This document shows positions 1 to 12,485 of a stretch of DNA of 64,000 nt, one piece after another. This DNA is from Hydractinia symbiolongicarpus (Eukaryota > Cnidaria > Hydrozoa > Anthoathecata > Hydractiniidae): NCBI RefSeq assembly GCF_029227915.1, contig NC_079887.1, positions 16,177,650 to 16,241,649 on the forward strand, given 5' to 3'. Both the position numbers and the translations under genes were made by a program. Below the pieces are notes generated by a model. That model was not told where the DNA came from. It saw nothing but the letters and a program-made list of their open reading frames with translations, and made no database searches. Each line of letters begins with the position of its first letter. Positions within the stretch are counted from its first letter, which is position 1.

Positions 1-142
1 AAACTTTTTTTAACTAACAAGCAAGTCTATTGTTTTAGGGGTTTTTTAATGTTTCGTGTGGGTTTAGCTTGTATATACAATGCAATTTTATTGTTTTATT
101 TTATTGGTGAATGTAATAAGTGGCCTGAATTTTATTTTTTAG

Positions 143-3100
143 GTTTAACTGATCGAGTTTTGATATCATTATTAAAGAAAGGTTGTCAAAACCTCATATC
201 ACTCGATCTTTCTGCCTCTCCATATCTTCTCAGTCATTACAGCTTGATATATATTGGTATGTGCAAAAAACCCCATTTGTTGTTTTAACGAAAAACTACT
301 TTATTTCTGGATTGTGGTAATGTTTTTAAATCACATTCTAAGTCTGATTTGGGTCACATTTTTCACATTTTTTTTGTATTACTTACTTGTGGTAACGCAT
401 TTTAAAGGATTGAGAATTATTCGCTAGGAATTTAGCAAATACTATTCATAATATTCCCTTATAGTACTTTCAAATATTATATTGTTATTGAAGATATTGT
501 TACGGTTTGTCTGTTCAGTATTCATATTACTCTGGAAAGTTTATCATTTCTTGAACATGATAGTTTAGTAGGCAACGTTTCGGGAGATCCTTCTCCCATC
601 ATCGGGCAAAGTAAAATGATGTTGAGCATGTATTTATATAATTGCAGAGGATCGAAATTCATAAAAATTAGCCAATCAGAAACGAGCTGATAATTACAGT
701 TAATTACGGTTAATTTCGGACCTAGATGTAGGTAACTACTTCTTCTGTAGGTATCAACTTCCTAAGATTTGGTTACCAGCCCTAAGATTTGGTTACCAGC
801 CCCTGCTCAACATCATTTTACTTTTCCCGATGATGGGAGAAGGATCTCCCGAAACGTCGCCTACTAAACTATCATGTTCAAGAAATGATAAACTTTCCAC
901 AGTAATATTATATTGTTGATAGGAAATGGTAATGTATTTTAGATCCACAAAATCAATACTGCTTAACCAATATATCTTTTTTCACATCTAATGTAAGATA
1001 AACGTAAATTACCAATCTAAGTCTGTTACTTTTGTTTTTACGGCTTTTGCTTGTTTCTAAGAATTTTTGTTTGTTTCAATTGAATTTATAGAAACAGTTA
1101 ACTGATGAATATATAGTATATTTTGTTTCAATTTGCAGGAAATATATGTGAAAAGTTGGAGAGCATAAACTTATCTTTTACTTCTGTGCAGAACAAAACA
1201 TTGAAACATCTTGGCTCAAAACTTTTGCAGCTTAAAGTATGTTTTTTTTTCTACCAGTTTTCTTTCGCGACATGTTTTGTTGACGATGTATGTTGTAGCC
1301 ACTAGTGTTGTACTTACTTTTTGAGTTTTTTTAATTTTTTATTGTTACGTTTAGAAAATTAATCTTGCTAGGTGCTTGCATGTTGGTGAAAAAGGGTAAC
1401 TTAAGTTTCTTAATCTTTCTGATTTTCCATGGACACTTCACTCAAAAAGACACTAATGCATCATTTCCTACCTTTTGTTGTTATTAAATTGCAAGCTTTT
1501 TCCTCTCTTTTGAATTTTTTTTACAAATTAAATTGATTGATTTGAATACAATATTTAGTCTGTGGTGGTTGTTTAAAGATTTAAAACACTTGGAATATTT
1601 GAAACTTACAGAAACAACAAGACTTTCGGGAAAAGTAAGTGATCGAATAAAAAATGTTTACTTTGCTATGTTTTCAGTTGTGTTTAGCAGTCTACTTAAT
1701 ATATTTATCAGAATCAATACTTGTTACACATGGGGGATTCGTATTTTTACTCTATTTAAATTGAAGCGCAAAAGACCTTTAATTGCAATTCTCGAGATTA
1801 CTGGAATTGAATGGATTATATCATGAAAATGTGAAGGTAGGGTGCAACCCTGGAACGTAATTAATAAAAAAGCAGAATAATAATAATATCTCGTTTTCTT
1901 CCAACACCTGGTCTTGGTATTTTGGATATTCAGCTAGAAAATTTGTTTACGTGACCAGGCAATTTGATATTTATGGAGAGAGAGGGTAATAGAATGTTTT
2001 CATTTTAATTTTTTATATTATGTCTACGGTTATTAAAAAGTTGTTATTTGTTTTTGCTATTTAGTGCTTGTACATGCTTCCACCTACATTAAAAACCGTT
2101 GATTTCAATACGTGTTCAAAGGTAAGAGTGAGTACATTTGGTTGTGTCTGCATAACAAATGCAGCTTTTTATTTAAGACCAACCTGTGATATTGTACATT
2201 TTTTTTTCTGATTGTAAACATCCTTTCGGTTTTAAAAAATTACTCAGAATAATGTTCTTGTAAGTGATCAAATTTGACATTGTTTGATGATATAAAATTT
2301 TTTGGTCGTTGCAGACCAAAATACGTTGCGATATTGCTGTGTTGTCGTTAGGGACCATCTCAAATTTGAAAGTGAAAGCAAGTCCGAAATTCAGTACCTT
2401 ATGCAAAAAAAAAAAAAAATAAATAATAAAAAAAATTGAACAACTTCTCTATTTTTTATTTATTTGTATATTTATAGGTTTGTGATTAATTGAATAAAGT
2501 TCAAAGGAAAATAAAATGTGAAATTACATTTTATTTTCCTTCTAACTTTATTTTTTCAAATATAGTTTACATATTTTTGTGGGACTCACTGTAGAGTAGA
2601 AGCAGAGAGAGGTATATGAGTAGAATTTTTTGTTTAGCTCTCAGATCTGGGATTGAAAAATCTGGCAATGCGATGTCCAAACTTGACCAATATTAATATT
2701 TCGTTATGTTTGTCGATCACCAATGCTGGTGTAAATGCACTATTAGAAGTAAGTGAAACAAAACTTTTGAAGAAGATGGAGAAACGTTTTGACTGATTGT
2801 AACATGCTCGTTAGGAGATGCCTTAATTACCGACTTTCATACAGTGCAGTCTGGGCACGAATAAAGCGCTTGTAGGGACAAATTTTTAGCTTGTTTTTGT
2901 TTGACTCGATAGCCCAGTCAAGTTTTTTGGTCACTTTCTCACAAAGAATTATTTGTGTCATACGAAGAAAGGTCGTGAAATGTGTAACCTTTTCTTGTTT
3001 CTCTTCTAATTCTTAACATTTGGTGCTGCTAGTCCTCTCTTTGGTATATTATCTATATTAAAACAAGAACAACTTACAGTTATTAACTTTTACAAAGTTT

Positions 3101-6100
3101 AAAAGATGGACGATGGTAAAAGTGTATTTTTAGCTCTGTGCCTGCAGGCAGAGGCAATGAGCATGGACTGAAGTATCTATAAGAAAATACATGACGCACT
3201 GCTAGATATTACACATTTTTTCCTTATAATCAACCTTCATGGTATGAATTAAATATAGCTAGCTAGATGGCTGAAGACAACCATATGTTCAATGTAATGT
3301 ATGTTTGGCTATGGCTGCAACAAGGACAACCAAAACGAATTAGAGCTAGCTAGCTTATTGTTGCAAAAGTAGAAGAAATGGATAATCAAATATCAAGCTA
3401 AAAGAATCAAGATATGAATAATTATCAAAGAATATTTTTAAATTTGGACGAAAGGCTATTAAAAATGCCACAACTGCATATGTAGCTTATATATACTGTC
3501 CTTATTACGTGATTATCTAGAAGCGAATATTTAACCCCGCCAACTCCATAACTTTATGGTTTAGCATCTCTAAAAAAAACTTAATTAATTAAAAAAAATT
3601 AAATTTTTTTTTAATTCAACTTTTTCTGGCTAATTTTTTTTTTTGAGGAAAAGATTTTCAGGATGAAGGTAATCTTCAAATGATAGATTTTTGCAGAAAG
3701 AAGTTTTCATGAGTTTTTTAGTTTTTTTTTTCTTTAGTTTACAAGTTCACAACAAATTTTAGGAGTCAGTCATGTGTTTGCATGTGTTTACAACTTATTC
3801 ACTGAAATAAATTCTTGTCAATAAGTTTAAAGAGAACATTTTCTTACTTGCATGTAATTTTGCTATGATATCTTTCCAACCTTTTCCTATCCTTGTCAGA
3901 AAATTTGACCCACCATTTCCCTTTTAGTACTAGATTCCTAACCAGTTATATATATGCAATATTAAATTTTAGCTAATCTGGCAATTTTGGAGTTTTTTGC
4001 AAGAATTAATTTGTTTGTATCAAGTGTTTATTATTAACTAAAAGATTATATATATCAAATGTTGATGAAGACTTTTGCAAAAACAGTTTGCTGAGGCTGA
4101 AGATTTAGTAATTTTAGTGAAAGAAAAATCAGTATTGTTAAATAACGAAAACTTTATTGTGGATAAAAAATGAGACACTTTGTGTTAAAAATTTGTGGAT
4201 GTTGGATTTTAACTTTTTTTTGTAAATTTAAGGTTAACGTAGATGTAACTAACAGCTAACATAATGATAATAATAGAAAAGTATTCACAGTGATGTTTTC
4301 CTTGCCCCTGTGCACTGGCCAGGCTAACTAAAGCTAAATGGCTTAAACTACACCTTTCATCACACCTTTCGTCAGCTATTTACCTAGCTAGTTAACTAAC
4401 TAACTGCACTTGCTTTGTTTTGAAATATAGTGGTAGTAACTATTGGGGACAATACTTTTTAAACAATAAAAATTAGCAATGTGGTGCCAACAATAACATT
4501 TCTTTCTGGTAACACGTTGGACACTTAACTTTTAGCTGGGCTAACCTTCAGACGGAATCAGCAATCTTTAGTCATTTAATAACCTTGAATTTTGTGTCTT
4601 TTGGATAGAATACAGTCCATAAACCATTAAAGAATACCCTTCTTTAATTTTACTGTTATAATAGTAAAGCAGGGAGGTATAAAAGTTCTTTTATACCTCC
4701 ATGGGTAAGCCTTAAGTTAAATTTTCTGTTAATTTTGTTGTTGTTTTCTTCTTGTTGCGCTACCATTATGAAAAATTTGTCCCTACAAGCTTTTACTCGT
4801 GCCCAGACTGCGCTGTATGAAAGTCGGTAATGATGCGAATTTATTATGTATTTGTACACATTTGTAACTTTTTAAATTTCTAGTTCATTTTTGCGAATTA
4901 GTTCAGATCTCCTTTAAAGGTTTTCGCTTGTTATTCAAAAGCAGCTTAGTCCTGTACCAACCTCGTTCCCAGGGCAAATTTCCTCTGTTTTGTTATCAAA
5001 GACGACGCGAAGAAATGGCCCTGCTGTGGGAACGAGGTTGAGTCTCGTGCATGGAGAAGTATTTGTTGCTAATTTATTACAAATATTACGAAACAAAATG
5101 TTATTTTATTTTAGACTTGTACAAACGTTTTTAACTTAAGCATGAAAGGTTTGAGCCCAACACGTAAGTGATATATCATTTCTTCCAAGCATTTATTTGT
5201 CTACATGGAAATTTGAGTCAATTTCTATACTGTAAATGCTTTAAATCGTGATATTATGATACTTTTTCAGGAAAAAGGAAGATGTTTAACTAAAGGGAAA
5301 GAAGGGTTTTATTTAGTGGGAAACAAGGTTTTAGGGGGTGTTTGATTGGTTGTTCAAGTTTTACCTCGTGCTTTTTTTAAGCTTTTTGGGGCCTTTAACT
5401 TCTTGCTAATTTTAAAATTTCTTGAGAACAGATATTAACAGACAGTTTTTCCTTGTTTAGTTGTGACGTCACGTGGTCTTCTGTCTCTTCGCAAGTTAAA
5501 CAAGTTGGTAAGGATACAAATATTTTTTATTATGTAATCCTTAAAATTAATAATTAATTTTGACTAGGTCTAGCTTTAATGTATATAAATTAGGGCCATG
5601 TCGATGAGAATCTTGCCTCTTCTTAGTTCTGTGTGCCTTACCAGAATGTCATTAAGCATGCCTTTTTATTCCCTTGATTTTTGTCACCTCTTTATGATGT
5701 TTACACGTACACGCTCATAGTTTTTTTACACAAACATAATTTATTCCGCAAAACAGGTTGAGGTACTCGTTTTGTAGCTTTCTTCCCAAAGTATTTTCTT
5801 TTGTGGTGGAAGAAATAGATAACTGGGTACTTTTTATTTTTCTTATGTCATTTGATACATTTTCAACAATTGAACTGTCTGACAACTTAGGGAATTGATT
5901 TTCGCAAGAATTAATTTTGGAAATTCCTGCGTAAATTAATTGCCTTAAAGTGCACATTTAGAAACATTTGTAATGTTTCTTATTCCTTTCTTTCTTTACT
6001 TTTTAGATATCTCTCGACATCAGTCAAAATAGTTCAGTTGATGATGACGTCATTAAGACTGTGAGCAGGTCCTGCTCCAAATTAAAGTAAGGAAAAGTTT

Positions 6101-9100
6101 AGGGACACCCTGACACAGGATTTGATCGTTCCAACTGCTTCTGAACTAATTTGCAAGCTTGATCGCAGTTCATGATAAACATTGGACAACCAAAAAAGTG
6201 TATTACATACTTGTCATTGACATCTTGCATGTCTTCTTTTATAAAACACACTTTTACAGTTCAGTAAAAAATGCGTTTTGATTCGGATGAGGGATCATTT
6301 AAGCATTACATCATACAGAATGATGTTGGTGGGTTAGGGCGAAATTTTTATTTGGATGACGTTACTTAGCATTCTGATTGGGTGGGGTTGAAATGCTTCT
6401 TTGTGTTATTTTAAATGATCCAGTATGTTTGACCATGTAGTCATGTCATAGTTCACTAACGCAGGATTTTTTTTAATTTGAAGGTGTTTAAACATAGAAG
6501 CATGTCATGGGGATATAACCTGCGAGGGAATCAAATCTCTTTGTTTACTGGACGAATTGACTGACTTGAATATCAGTTACATAGTCAAGGTAATCTCCCC
6601 TCTTTAGTATTTTTTTAGCACTCTTCAAACAACAAACTCCCTTTTTATGTGTGCTGTGTTCCTTAAGTGGATGAAAAATGCATCCAAATGGAAACCATTT
6701 GACTGCAGTTTTCGCTACAAGCGCAAAAATTCAGTATGTAGCAGAATTAGAGATTTTACTTTACAGAATTAATGTTTGCAAACCTTCTTTGTTTCCGCAA
6801 GTTTAATTTCTATTTTTTAAACAAGTACGACATACATAAGTGACTAAATTTTGGCTAAGTGACTAATATTTTTTGCCGACTAAAATTTTTGCCGACTTTT
6901 TTGTTATAGACCAAATTTTTTTGCCGACATTTTTATTTCCGACCTAACATTCCGACTTTTTTCCGACCACCTTTTTGCCGTTTTTTCTTCCTTGTTGCTA
7001 ATTTTTATCAGTTTAATGCAATTCTTTTTTAGTGACTAAATTCATAAAATTAGTCGGCAAAAAGTGACTAAAGTCAAAAATTTTGTTGGCAAAAAGTGAC
7101 TAAATTTTGTCCAAGTGACTAATATTTTTGCCGACTTTTTATTTTTGCCGACTAATTTTTTTGCCGACTTTTTTTTATCGATAAGTTACGCAAAGTTTTT
7201 TTTTCGCATTTTACCTTATTTTTGATTTGTCCGTAAATTCCCTCTAAATTCAGGACAGCTAGATTTTTGTAGATTTCACTTTAGACAATAAATAGCTTTT
7301 TGAAGTTACTTAAAAATGTGCTCGTTCACAATTTTTTATTTCGCATTTTGCATATCTAATCAGAGTTCCCAATCGTGAAATTGAATTTCGCAATTTTCTC
7401 GCAAGCAATCTCCTAATGTATTTATTAGCTTGACTAGTCGTAAATATACGGGAATTCGCCAGTTGTACATGTTTTCCGCATTTCGTGCATCGTTGTGTGA
7501 CTGTTAACAGTAATGTAATTATTCTGCACAGATGGATTAAAAGTGTCCTGTGATATGTTTTAGGTTTGCACTGAGTGTTTATCCGAGTTGGCGTTGCAAG
7601 GAAAACTAGAAAAGTTGTTGGTTAAATCTTGCCCAGGAATTTCTAATGAAGGTTAGTAATTAAATGGTCCGCGAAACAGCCTGTTGACGTTTGTCTTCAG
7701 TGGCTTACATAAAATTAATTGTAATGGTGAAAATGTTTATGAGCACTGTAATATGTTGTATTTCATTACTTTTCCGTGAAACGTATTTAGTTTTCTTCCA
7801 AAAAATGTAAATTAATCCTCCCCACCCCATTTTTCTATCTTTCATCTTTTTTATTGCGAAACACATTTCTTTTCCTTATATGATCCCAACCTCGTTTTCA
7901 GCGGCATAGGTAGTTCCAAAAGTTTTTTTTTTCAAAAACAGGAAGTGCAAATACTCTTGACGCTTAATCTCATACGCGAAACTTTTGCTTTGTACGCCAA
8001 GTTTTTAATGTCATTGGTCTGATTGTTTGCTGCATTTAACTCAGTATAGAATCCCTAAAATTCACTAATTTTGTACATCTTGCTTTTTGTCAGTGATTTC
8101 CCGTCTAACAAAAAAAAATTCGCGAAAATTTTACGCAACGAGTTACTTTAATTTCTCTCTATTGTAGGAGTTGTTACCTGTCTTATTTATTTGGATTCGC
8201 TTCACACGTTCGATCTAAGTGGATGTTACACGGTTGATGATGGTTTCATCGACGATAATCGACTAAAAAATGTGCTGCGTCAGCATATGACATTGGATTT
8301 AATACTAGGAGGTGAAAATTTCTCCTTCTATATTACATTTTTGAATCCGCTTTTTTTTTACAGTGCCTACTAAATTTTATTTATACAATCCCCCACTGTA
8401 CACAGTGCCTGGAGTTAATTTCCGGTACCCTGGTCTGACCATAGACACGCTCACAAACATTTTTAAATGGAAAACATTATTTTTCTGTCCGAATTTTCCC
8501 CTTGGCCAGTTAAAGGTGCCCCCAACTGAAGTATATGTAGATGATGCACGTAGTGTAATGGGTTTGTCTGTGACTTCCAGTTCTTGGGATCGCTTCCGCT
8601 CACTGCCAGGCAATATGTTGTGATGCATCAGGGGGCTTTACTTCTATATTAAAAATTATGGTTCCTTACGCGAATGTATGTTATTTAATTCAGCTAGCGA
8701 AGTGACAGAAGAAGGGTTGACGAAACTAAAAGAATTTTTTACTTGGTGTAATCCTACTTTACAGAATCTTCGTGTAAACATGCTCAGAAATGACCGTGAT
8801 CCAATGTATATAGGTGAGTGTATATGTTTTCGATCTGTCAGAAGGGAGGTTTAAACTTTGTGATGACCATATGGAAATCAGTTTCTATGATAGCTTTATT
8901 TAACAAAGCGACAATTGAGGGGATTCGCCTGATGTTGTAAAGTGAAGCTTTGTATTGTCTATGTACAAGCTCGTGACTTTGATAATGAAATACGAAAATG
9001 AAATCTTTATTAGTTGTTACAAGAGGCCAGCGGCCATTTATTAGTCTTTTAATTCTGAAATGATTTTAAGGAAGATTGGGTAACACCTGCAATTGTCAGT

Positions 9101-9635
9101 ACGCTTTGCGTCTCTTGTAATTGGATGGGGTTGTTTTGAATGGCAGTTTCTCTATAGAGGTAATAAATCAAAGTAAAAAAACCTATCCCAGTCTTTTTAT
9201 TATTTAGAATATTCAGACGAGGACGATGATTTCGACGAAGAAGACAGAGAAGCCGGAGAAGAAAAGGAAGAAACACAACTACAACATAATCTTCGCCCAT
9301 GTGAATCTGAGTTAGAATTTGATGTGAATGCTGACTATTCGATGGTTGAAGAAGACGGGGAAAGCCTTTATGTTGTGGAGAAGTGTTCGCCTTTAAAACA
9401 AGATAAGGACTTTCTAGTCAACGACAGGGAAGGTTACCTTGTGGAGCATTTACAAACGGCATTTTCAAATTTGGAAGAAAATTTTCCAAATACGGAAGAA
9501 AATTGGGATGATGAAACTGACGGCAGCCGAGTATGGGAAGTGGCTGCAGAAAGTTTACATTATTCAGACGAGATCGATGTTGACGATGATTACTTAGAAA
9601 ATGATGACGTGAGCAGAAATGAATTAATTGGTTAA
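143..9635 (+). CDS. F-box/LRR-type leucine-rich-repeat protein, 3' part (5' end off window)
   Basis: Fourteen phase-compatible GT-AG exons are visible: 143-256, 1139-1236, 1355-1395, 1559-1634, 2065-2121, 2638-2748, 5115-5163, 5461-5507, 6007-6086, 6484-6589, 7564-7651, 8168-8311, 8694-8813 and 9208-9635 (stop TAA). They give about 518 residues. Most of this is a series of cysteine-containing leucine-rich repeats of the FBXL/AMN1 kind (e.g. LKNLAMRCPNLTNINIS and CSKLKCLNIEACHG), followed by a strongly acidic tail beginning YSDEDDDFDEEDREAGEEKE. Proteins of this type usually serve as substrate adaptors of SCF ubiquitin ligases, but the N-terminal F-box, if any, lies outside the window, so that role is inference. 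Exon 1 starts in phase 2 at an acceptor, so it is internal. Exon 1355-1395 is only 41 bp and is needed to keep frame. The introns carry repeats at 493-908, 2826-4831, 4958-5040 and 6838-7172. Confidence 0.8.
493..908. mobile_element. MITE-like inverted-repeat element, copy 1
   Basis: Terminal arms of about 100 bp are inverted copies of each other (left arm from 524, right arm to 908), including ATGATAGTTTAGTAGGC and GATCCTTCTCCCATCATCGG. A second copy at 53619-53941 shares the interior and also about 30 bp of extra left-end sequence, which is why the element is extended to about 493. No coding capacity. It lies in an intron of the LRR gene. A 20-bp unit is tandemly duplicated inside (761-780 and 781-800). 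Confidence 0.85.
2826..4831. mobile_element. Non-autonomous DNA transposon with ~63-bp terminal inverted repeats
   Basis: The ends ATTACCGACTTTCATACAG (2826) and its reverse complement (ending 4831) extend into inverted repeats of about 63 bp with a few mismatches, including the shared block GTAGGGACAAATTTTT. The 2.0 kb interior is AT-rich with no convincing ORF. It sits in the large intron between exons 2638-2748 and 5115-5163. Superfamily and target-site duplication could not be settled by eye. Confidence 0.8.
4673..4700. repeat. Perfect 13-bp-arm hairpin
   Basis: GGAGGTATAAAAG and its exact reverse complement are separated by 2 bp. It lies close to the right arm of the 2826-4831 element and may be part of its subterminal structure. 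Confidence 0.75.
4958..5040. repeat. Palindromic micro-element, GAACGAGGTTG family (83 bp)
   Basis: Begins CAACCTCGTTCCCAGGGC and ends with the near inverse, finishing GGGAACGAGGTTG. Two related short palindromes occur at 10495-10557 and 10753-10795. The copies share only their ends, so this looks like a miniature inverted-repeat family. Confidence 0.75.
6838..7172. repeat. Degenerate GTGACTAA / TTTTTGCCGACT repeat cluster
   Basis: A low-complexity intronic stretch built from reiterated AAGTGACTAA and TTTTTGCCGACT words. The left block near 6838-6890 recurs near 7085-7160, and part of the middle (around 7050) is in inverse orientation (AGTCGGCAAAAAGTGACTAA). It lies between LRR exons 6484-6589 and 7564-7651. 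Confidence 0.7.
8363..8623 (+). other. Possible alternative 3'-terminal exon of the LRR gene, or exonised repeat
   Basis: After exon 8168-8311 (which ends in phase 1) a strong acceptor, a run of T then ACAG, precedes an 86-codon open stretch in the matching phase that ends at TGA 8621-8623. Used as a terminal exon it would replace the last LRR exon and acidic tail with an unrelated C-terminus. The constitutive reading joins 8311 directly to 8694 in the same phase. The opposite strand is also open here, so an inserted repeat is equally possible. Confidence 0.35.
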
Positions 9636-9782
9636 GCGTGGAACTAAGTGTATGTTAAACTCGTCCCCAGGACAATTTTTTAGAGATGACGATTCACCAG
9701 AGCCTATGCTATTCTAAAATCTAATCGAAGGGTTTTTTTTATTCGCTTAATAAGGATTCAGGGAGATCTTTGAAATATATCA

Positions 9783-9788
9783 AATAAA
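9783..9788 (+). terminator. Polyadenylation signal of the LRR gene
   Basis: AATAAA about 150 bp after the stop codon at 9635; the first canonical signal downstream. Confidence 0.6.
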
Positions 9789-10494
9789 ATTTTGAATAAG
9801 CATCCTAGATTGTTCACTTTTGTCGTTGTTGTATTTTTGTAGTTTTTTAGAGCATGTACATTTTTGTTTCAAAAAAAGTGTTTTTGATGACGTCATTAGC
9901 AGCGGGATGACTTCCAATTTTTAAATTTTTAGTCGATTTTTTTCTTAAAGTTCAAAGATGAGTGGATCCAAATTAGTATTAGCCAAAATTAGTATTTCTC
10001 TAAAGCTATAGCTATTTTAAAATTAGGAGAATAATTAAGAAGGTACTTAAAGAAATGAGGCGTTATGAAGTTATTACCACAAATTATGAAAGGTGAATGC
10101 TCGTTTTATATTTATGTTATGAGTTTTATTTAAAAAACTATATACTTAAGTTCTAGGTTTTATTTGATAACATGGAGATATCCTATAGTATACGCCTGGG
10201 TGCTTATTTTTAAAATTAATCTCATTTATTAGAGGGGCGTTTTTTAAAATTAGTTTTGTAGTTAGATGGCTTGTTGTTAAAGGGGGCGCTTAAAAAATGG
10301 GCACTAGAAGATGAAATACCGTATCTAAGTTAATTTTAGGACTATTCCCCATGTCCCCTCCGCTGCAATGATTGTTTTATTCTGCATAATGAAATATTTG
10401 CAGTTTAAAAAATGGATTTTTTTGCATTTTCAGCAACCAACACCTCTACGCGCAACAGTCAGCAGACACTTTCCATTATAAACTTTCGAGAGTG

Positions 10495-10557
10495 CAACCT
10501 CGTCTCCAGGCCCTTGTGGCCCCCGAGCAGTTTTACGAAACGGTGAGAACGAGGTTG
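10495..10557. repeat. Palindromic micro-element, GAACGAGGTTG family (63 bp)
   Basis: Begins CAACCTCGTCTCCAGG and ends GTGAGAACGAGGTTG. Same terminal design as 4958-5040 with a different, shorter centre. Confidence 0.7.
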
Positions 10558-10752
10558 ACGATAGTGGTACAGTTCAACAATAAATAATGACACTACCAAC
10601 GAAAGGTCAAAGTGTCATTTACGCAATTTCCTATTCAATGTTAAACTCTGTGTATTGTTTTCGGAATCTTTAAATAACTCGCGTGTAAATTGATTCTGGG
10701 CGGTTTTTATCCTGATGTGCAATATGTGTACAACAAGCGATAATACTCAATT

Positions 10753-10795
10753 CAACCCCCGTCCCAGAAGGTAAAAAGCCCTGGGGACGAGGGTG
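10753..10795. repeat. Palindromic micro-element, GAACGAGGTTG family (divergent, ~43 bp)
   Basis: CAACCCCCGTCCCAGAAGG is followed after a few bases by CCTGGGGACGAGGGTG, a divergent and almost loopless version of the same palindrome. Confidence 0.55.
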
Positions 10796-11780
10796 TACTC
10801 AATTCGAAGAAAACAACTAACAGGGCGCAGAATTGCCATTAACTACTTTACAAACTAAAAAATACATCAACATACAACTAGGGTTTTAAGCTCGTAATGT
10901 TCCGGGGGAAAAAAAGGTTTTGCTTTGTAAAAAAATTATTTTCGTATCTTACAGATACCTCATAAAAGTTACTGTTTTGCCTTTAAAAATTATAAATTTG
11001 TTTTAACGGCAAATGTTAAAGGTTGGTAATTATATTTGTTTTGGCGCTCCATTTAAAAATGATTATATATGCAAAAGTTTGTTTTCTAAATTATTGCACC
11101 ACTTTGCAAACGACAAAATAAGGAAGGGGCGTCTTTCTCAATTCACGAAATCGATTCAAAAGTCAATTTTGTAACAGCTATCTACATAGAAACAGCTAGG
11201 TATGTAAAGTTTTCCATAATAGAGTTTATCCATTGTATACCATGAGAAAATTTTTAGTCAGCCTCATTATAAGAGAATTTGAAGTTTTTTTACAGGGACT
11301 TTGCTTGCTATCACAAGCACTTTTGGAAGATATATTGCTTTAAGTTTTAAAAATTAGTTACTGGTATGAAAGTGAAAATTTTGTTGCCTATAATTAATTC
11401 TACCAAGCCTGTTAGCTTTTGGTAAATTTTGATGGCTTATAGTTAGTGATTCAATGTGGAATTGTTTATTATATACAATATGTACACGTTTTCACAGTTA
11501 TTATGAGATGTAGTAATACACAAAGTAGTCGTTTCAAAAGACAATGCTGTACGGCTATGAGAAAAATCTGCGAAGGCTGCTGCGCAAAAAATGAAAAAAA
11601 CAATAAACACATTTGCCAGCCCACAGCAGTGGGTATTTTTTTAGTAAAAAGAAAAGGCCATTTTCAGTTTTAATATTGAATTATGTCTTCTAAATTGGTT
11701 TTAAGACGATTAGTACGGTGTAACTAGTTGTACGGATAACTTGAGTTGGATAAAATAAGGGTATGTATTTTTACTTAACT

Positions 11781-12485
11781 GTTCTGCCCAATATTGGAAT
11801 GCGCCCCGTCTTAAGACTGGCCAGGCCAATCTTCCGACAGTGACAAATTGGTGGCCAGTCAGACTGGGTCTGCCCAATCTACAGACGTACATGCCCAATC
11901 TTAGAACGATTGTGGAAGACAAACAGAACAATAAAATTTTTAGAATATACCTCTTAATAGGAACTTTAAATTGAAACTTTTCTTGGAAAATCAAAAGCCA
12001 AAAATTTATATATACCATGTATTTTATGTATAAAAAATTGAAACTACTCAACCATTTTAGCATAGTCTATAAGGTTTTTCTTCTATAGACTATGATATTA
12101 GCTACAGCTGGCTACAGCTCTAAATATAAACATTTTATTTTTAAAATTTAGCCACTACTACAAGCTGTATATAAATGCTAAATGTATAAAACGTGCTCTA
12201 CCAGCTACCTAGCTAGCTAGCTACGATTTTCATTCTACTGTGTCCAAAAACGGGCCGGGTCAATTCAACAGTACCCAAAATATAAATTTTTAATGTGCCT
12301 GAGAATGTTTGTTAGGAGTCGCAAAAAACAGAGCTCGTGTGGTGCATCCCTTCCTTAAAATCTAAAAGGCGCCAAAGATGGGCCTAACATGGTCTTTTGC
12401 CCAATCTTGTGACGCCCTGCCCAGTCTTAAGACTGGGCAATTTTATGTCCAAAGATTGGGCAGCTTCCTAAGATTGGGCAGAACA
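11781..12485. mobile_element. Inverted-repeat element with internal TGCCCAATCTT repeats
   Basis: The left end GTTCTGCCCAAT (11781) is matched inversely by ATTGGGCAGAAC ending at 12485. Inside, the word GCCCAATCTT or its inverse recurs many times near both ends, including a self-complementary CCCAGTCTTAAGACTGGG near 12420. About 705 bp with no coding capacity. Probably a non-autonomous DNA element upstream of the vault gene. Confidence 0.7.

Larger units (their letters stand above)
9789..11780. other. Intergenic stretch, no gene seen
   Basis: AT-rich DNA with no convincing coding exon on either strand. Only two palindromic micro-elements (10495-10557 and 10753-10795) stand out. A 75-codon ORF at 11446-11673 has no recognisable features. 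Confidence 0.6.

Noticed and set aside
8377-8628. Minus-strand ORF of 83 codons
   Set aside because: Opposite strand of the possible alternative LRR exon; neither strand has a family match, and the plus strand has the better splice context.
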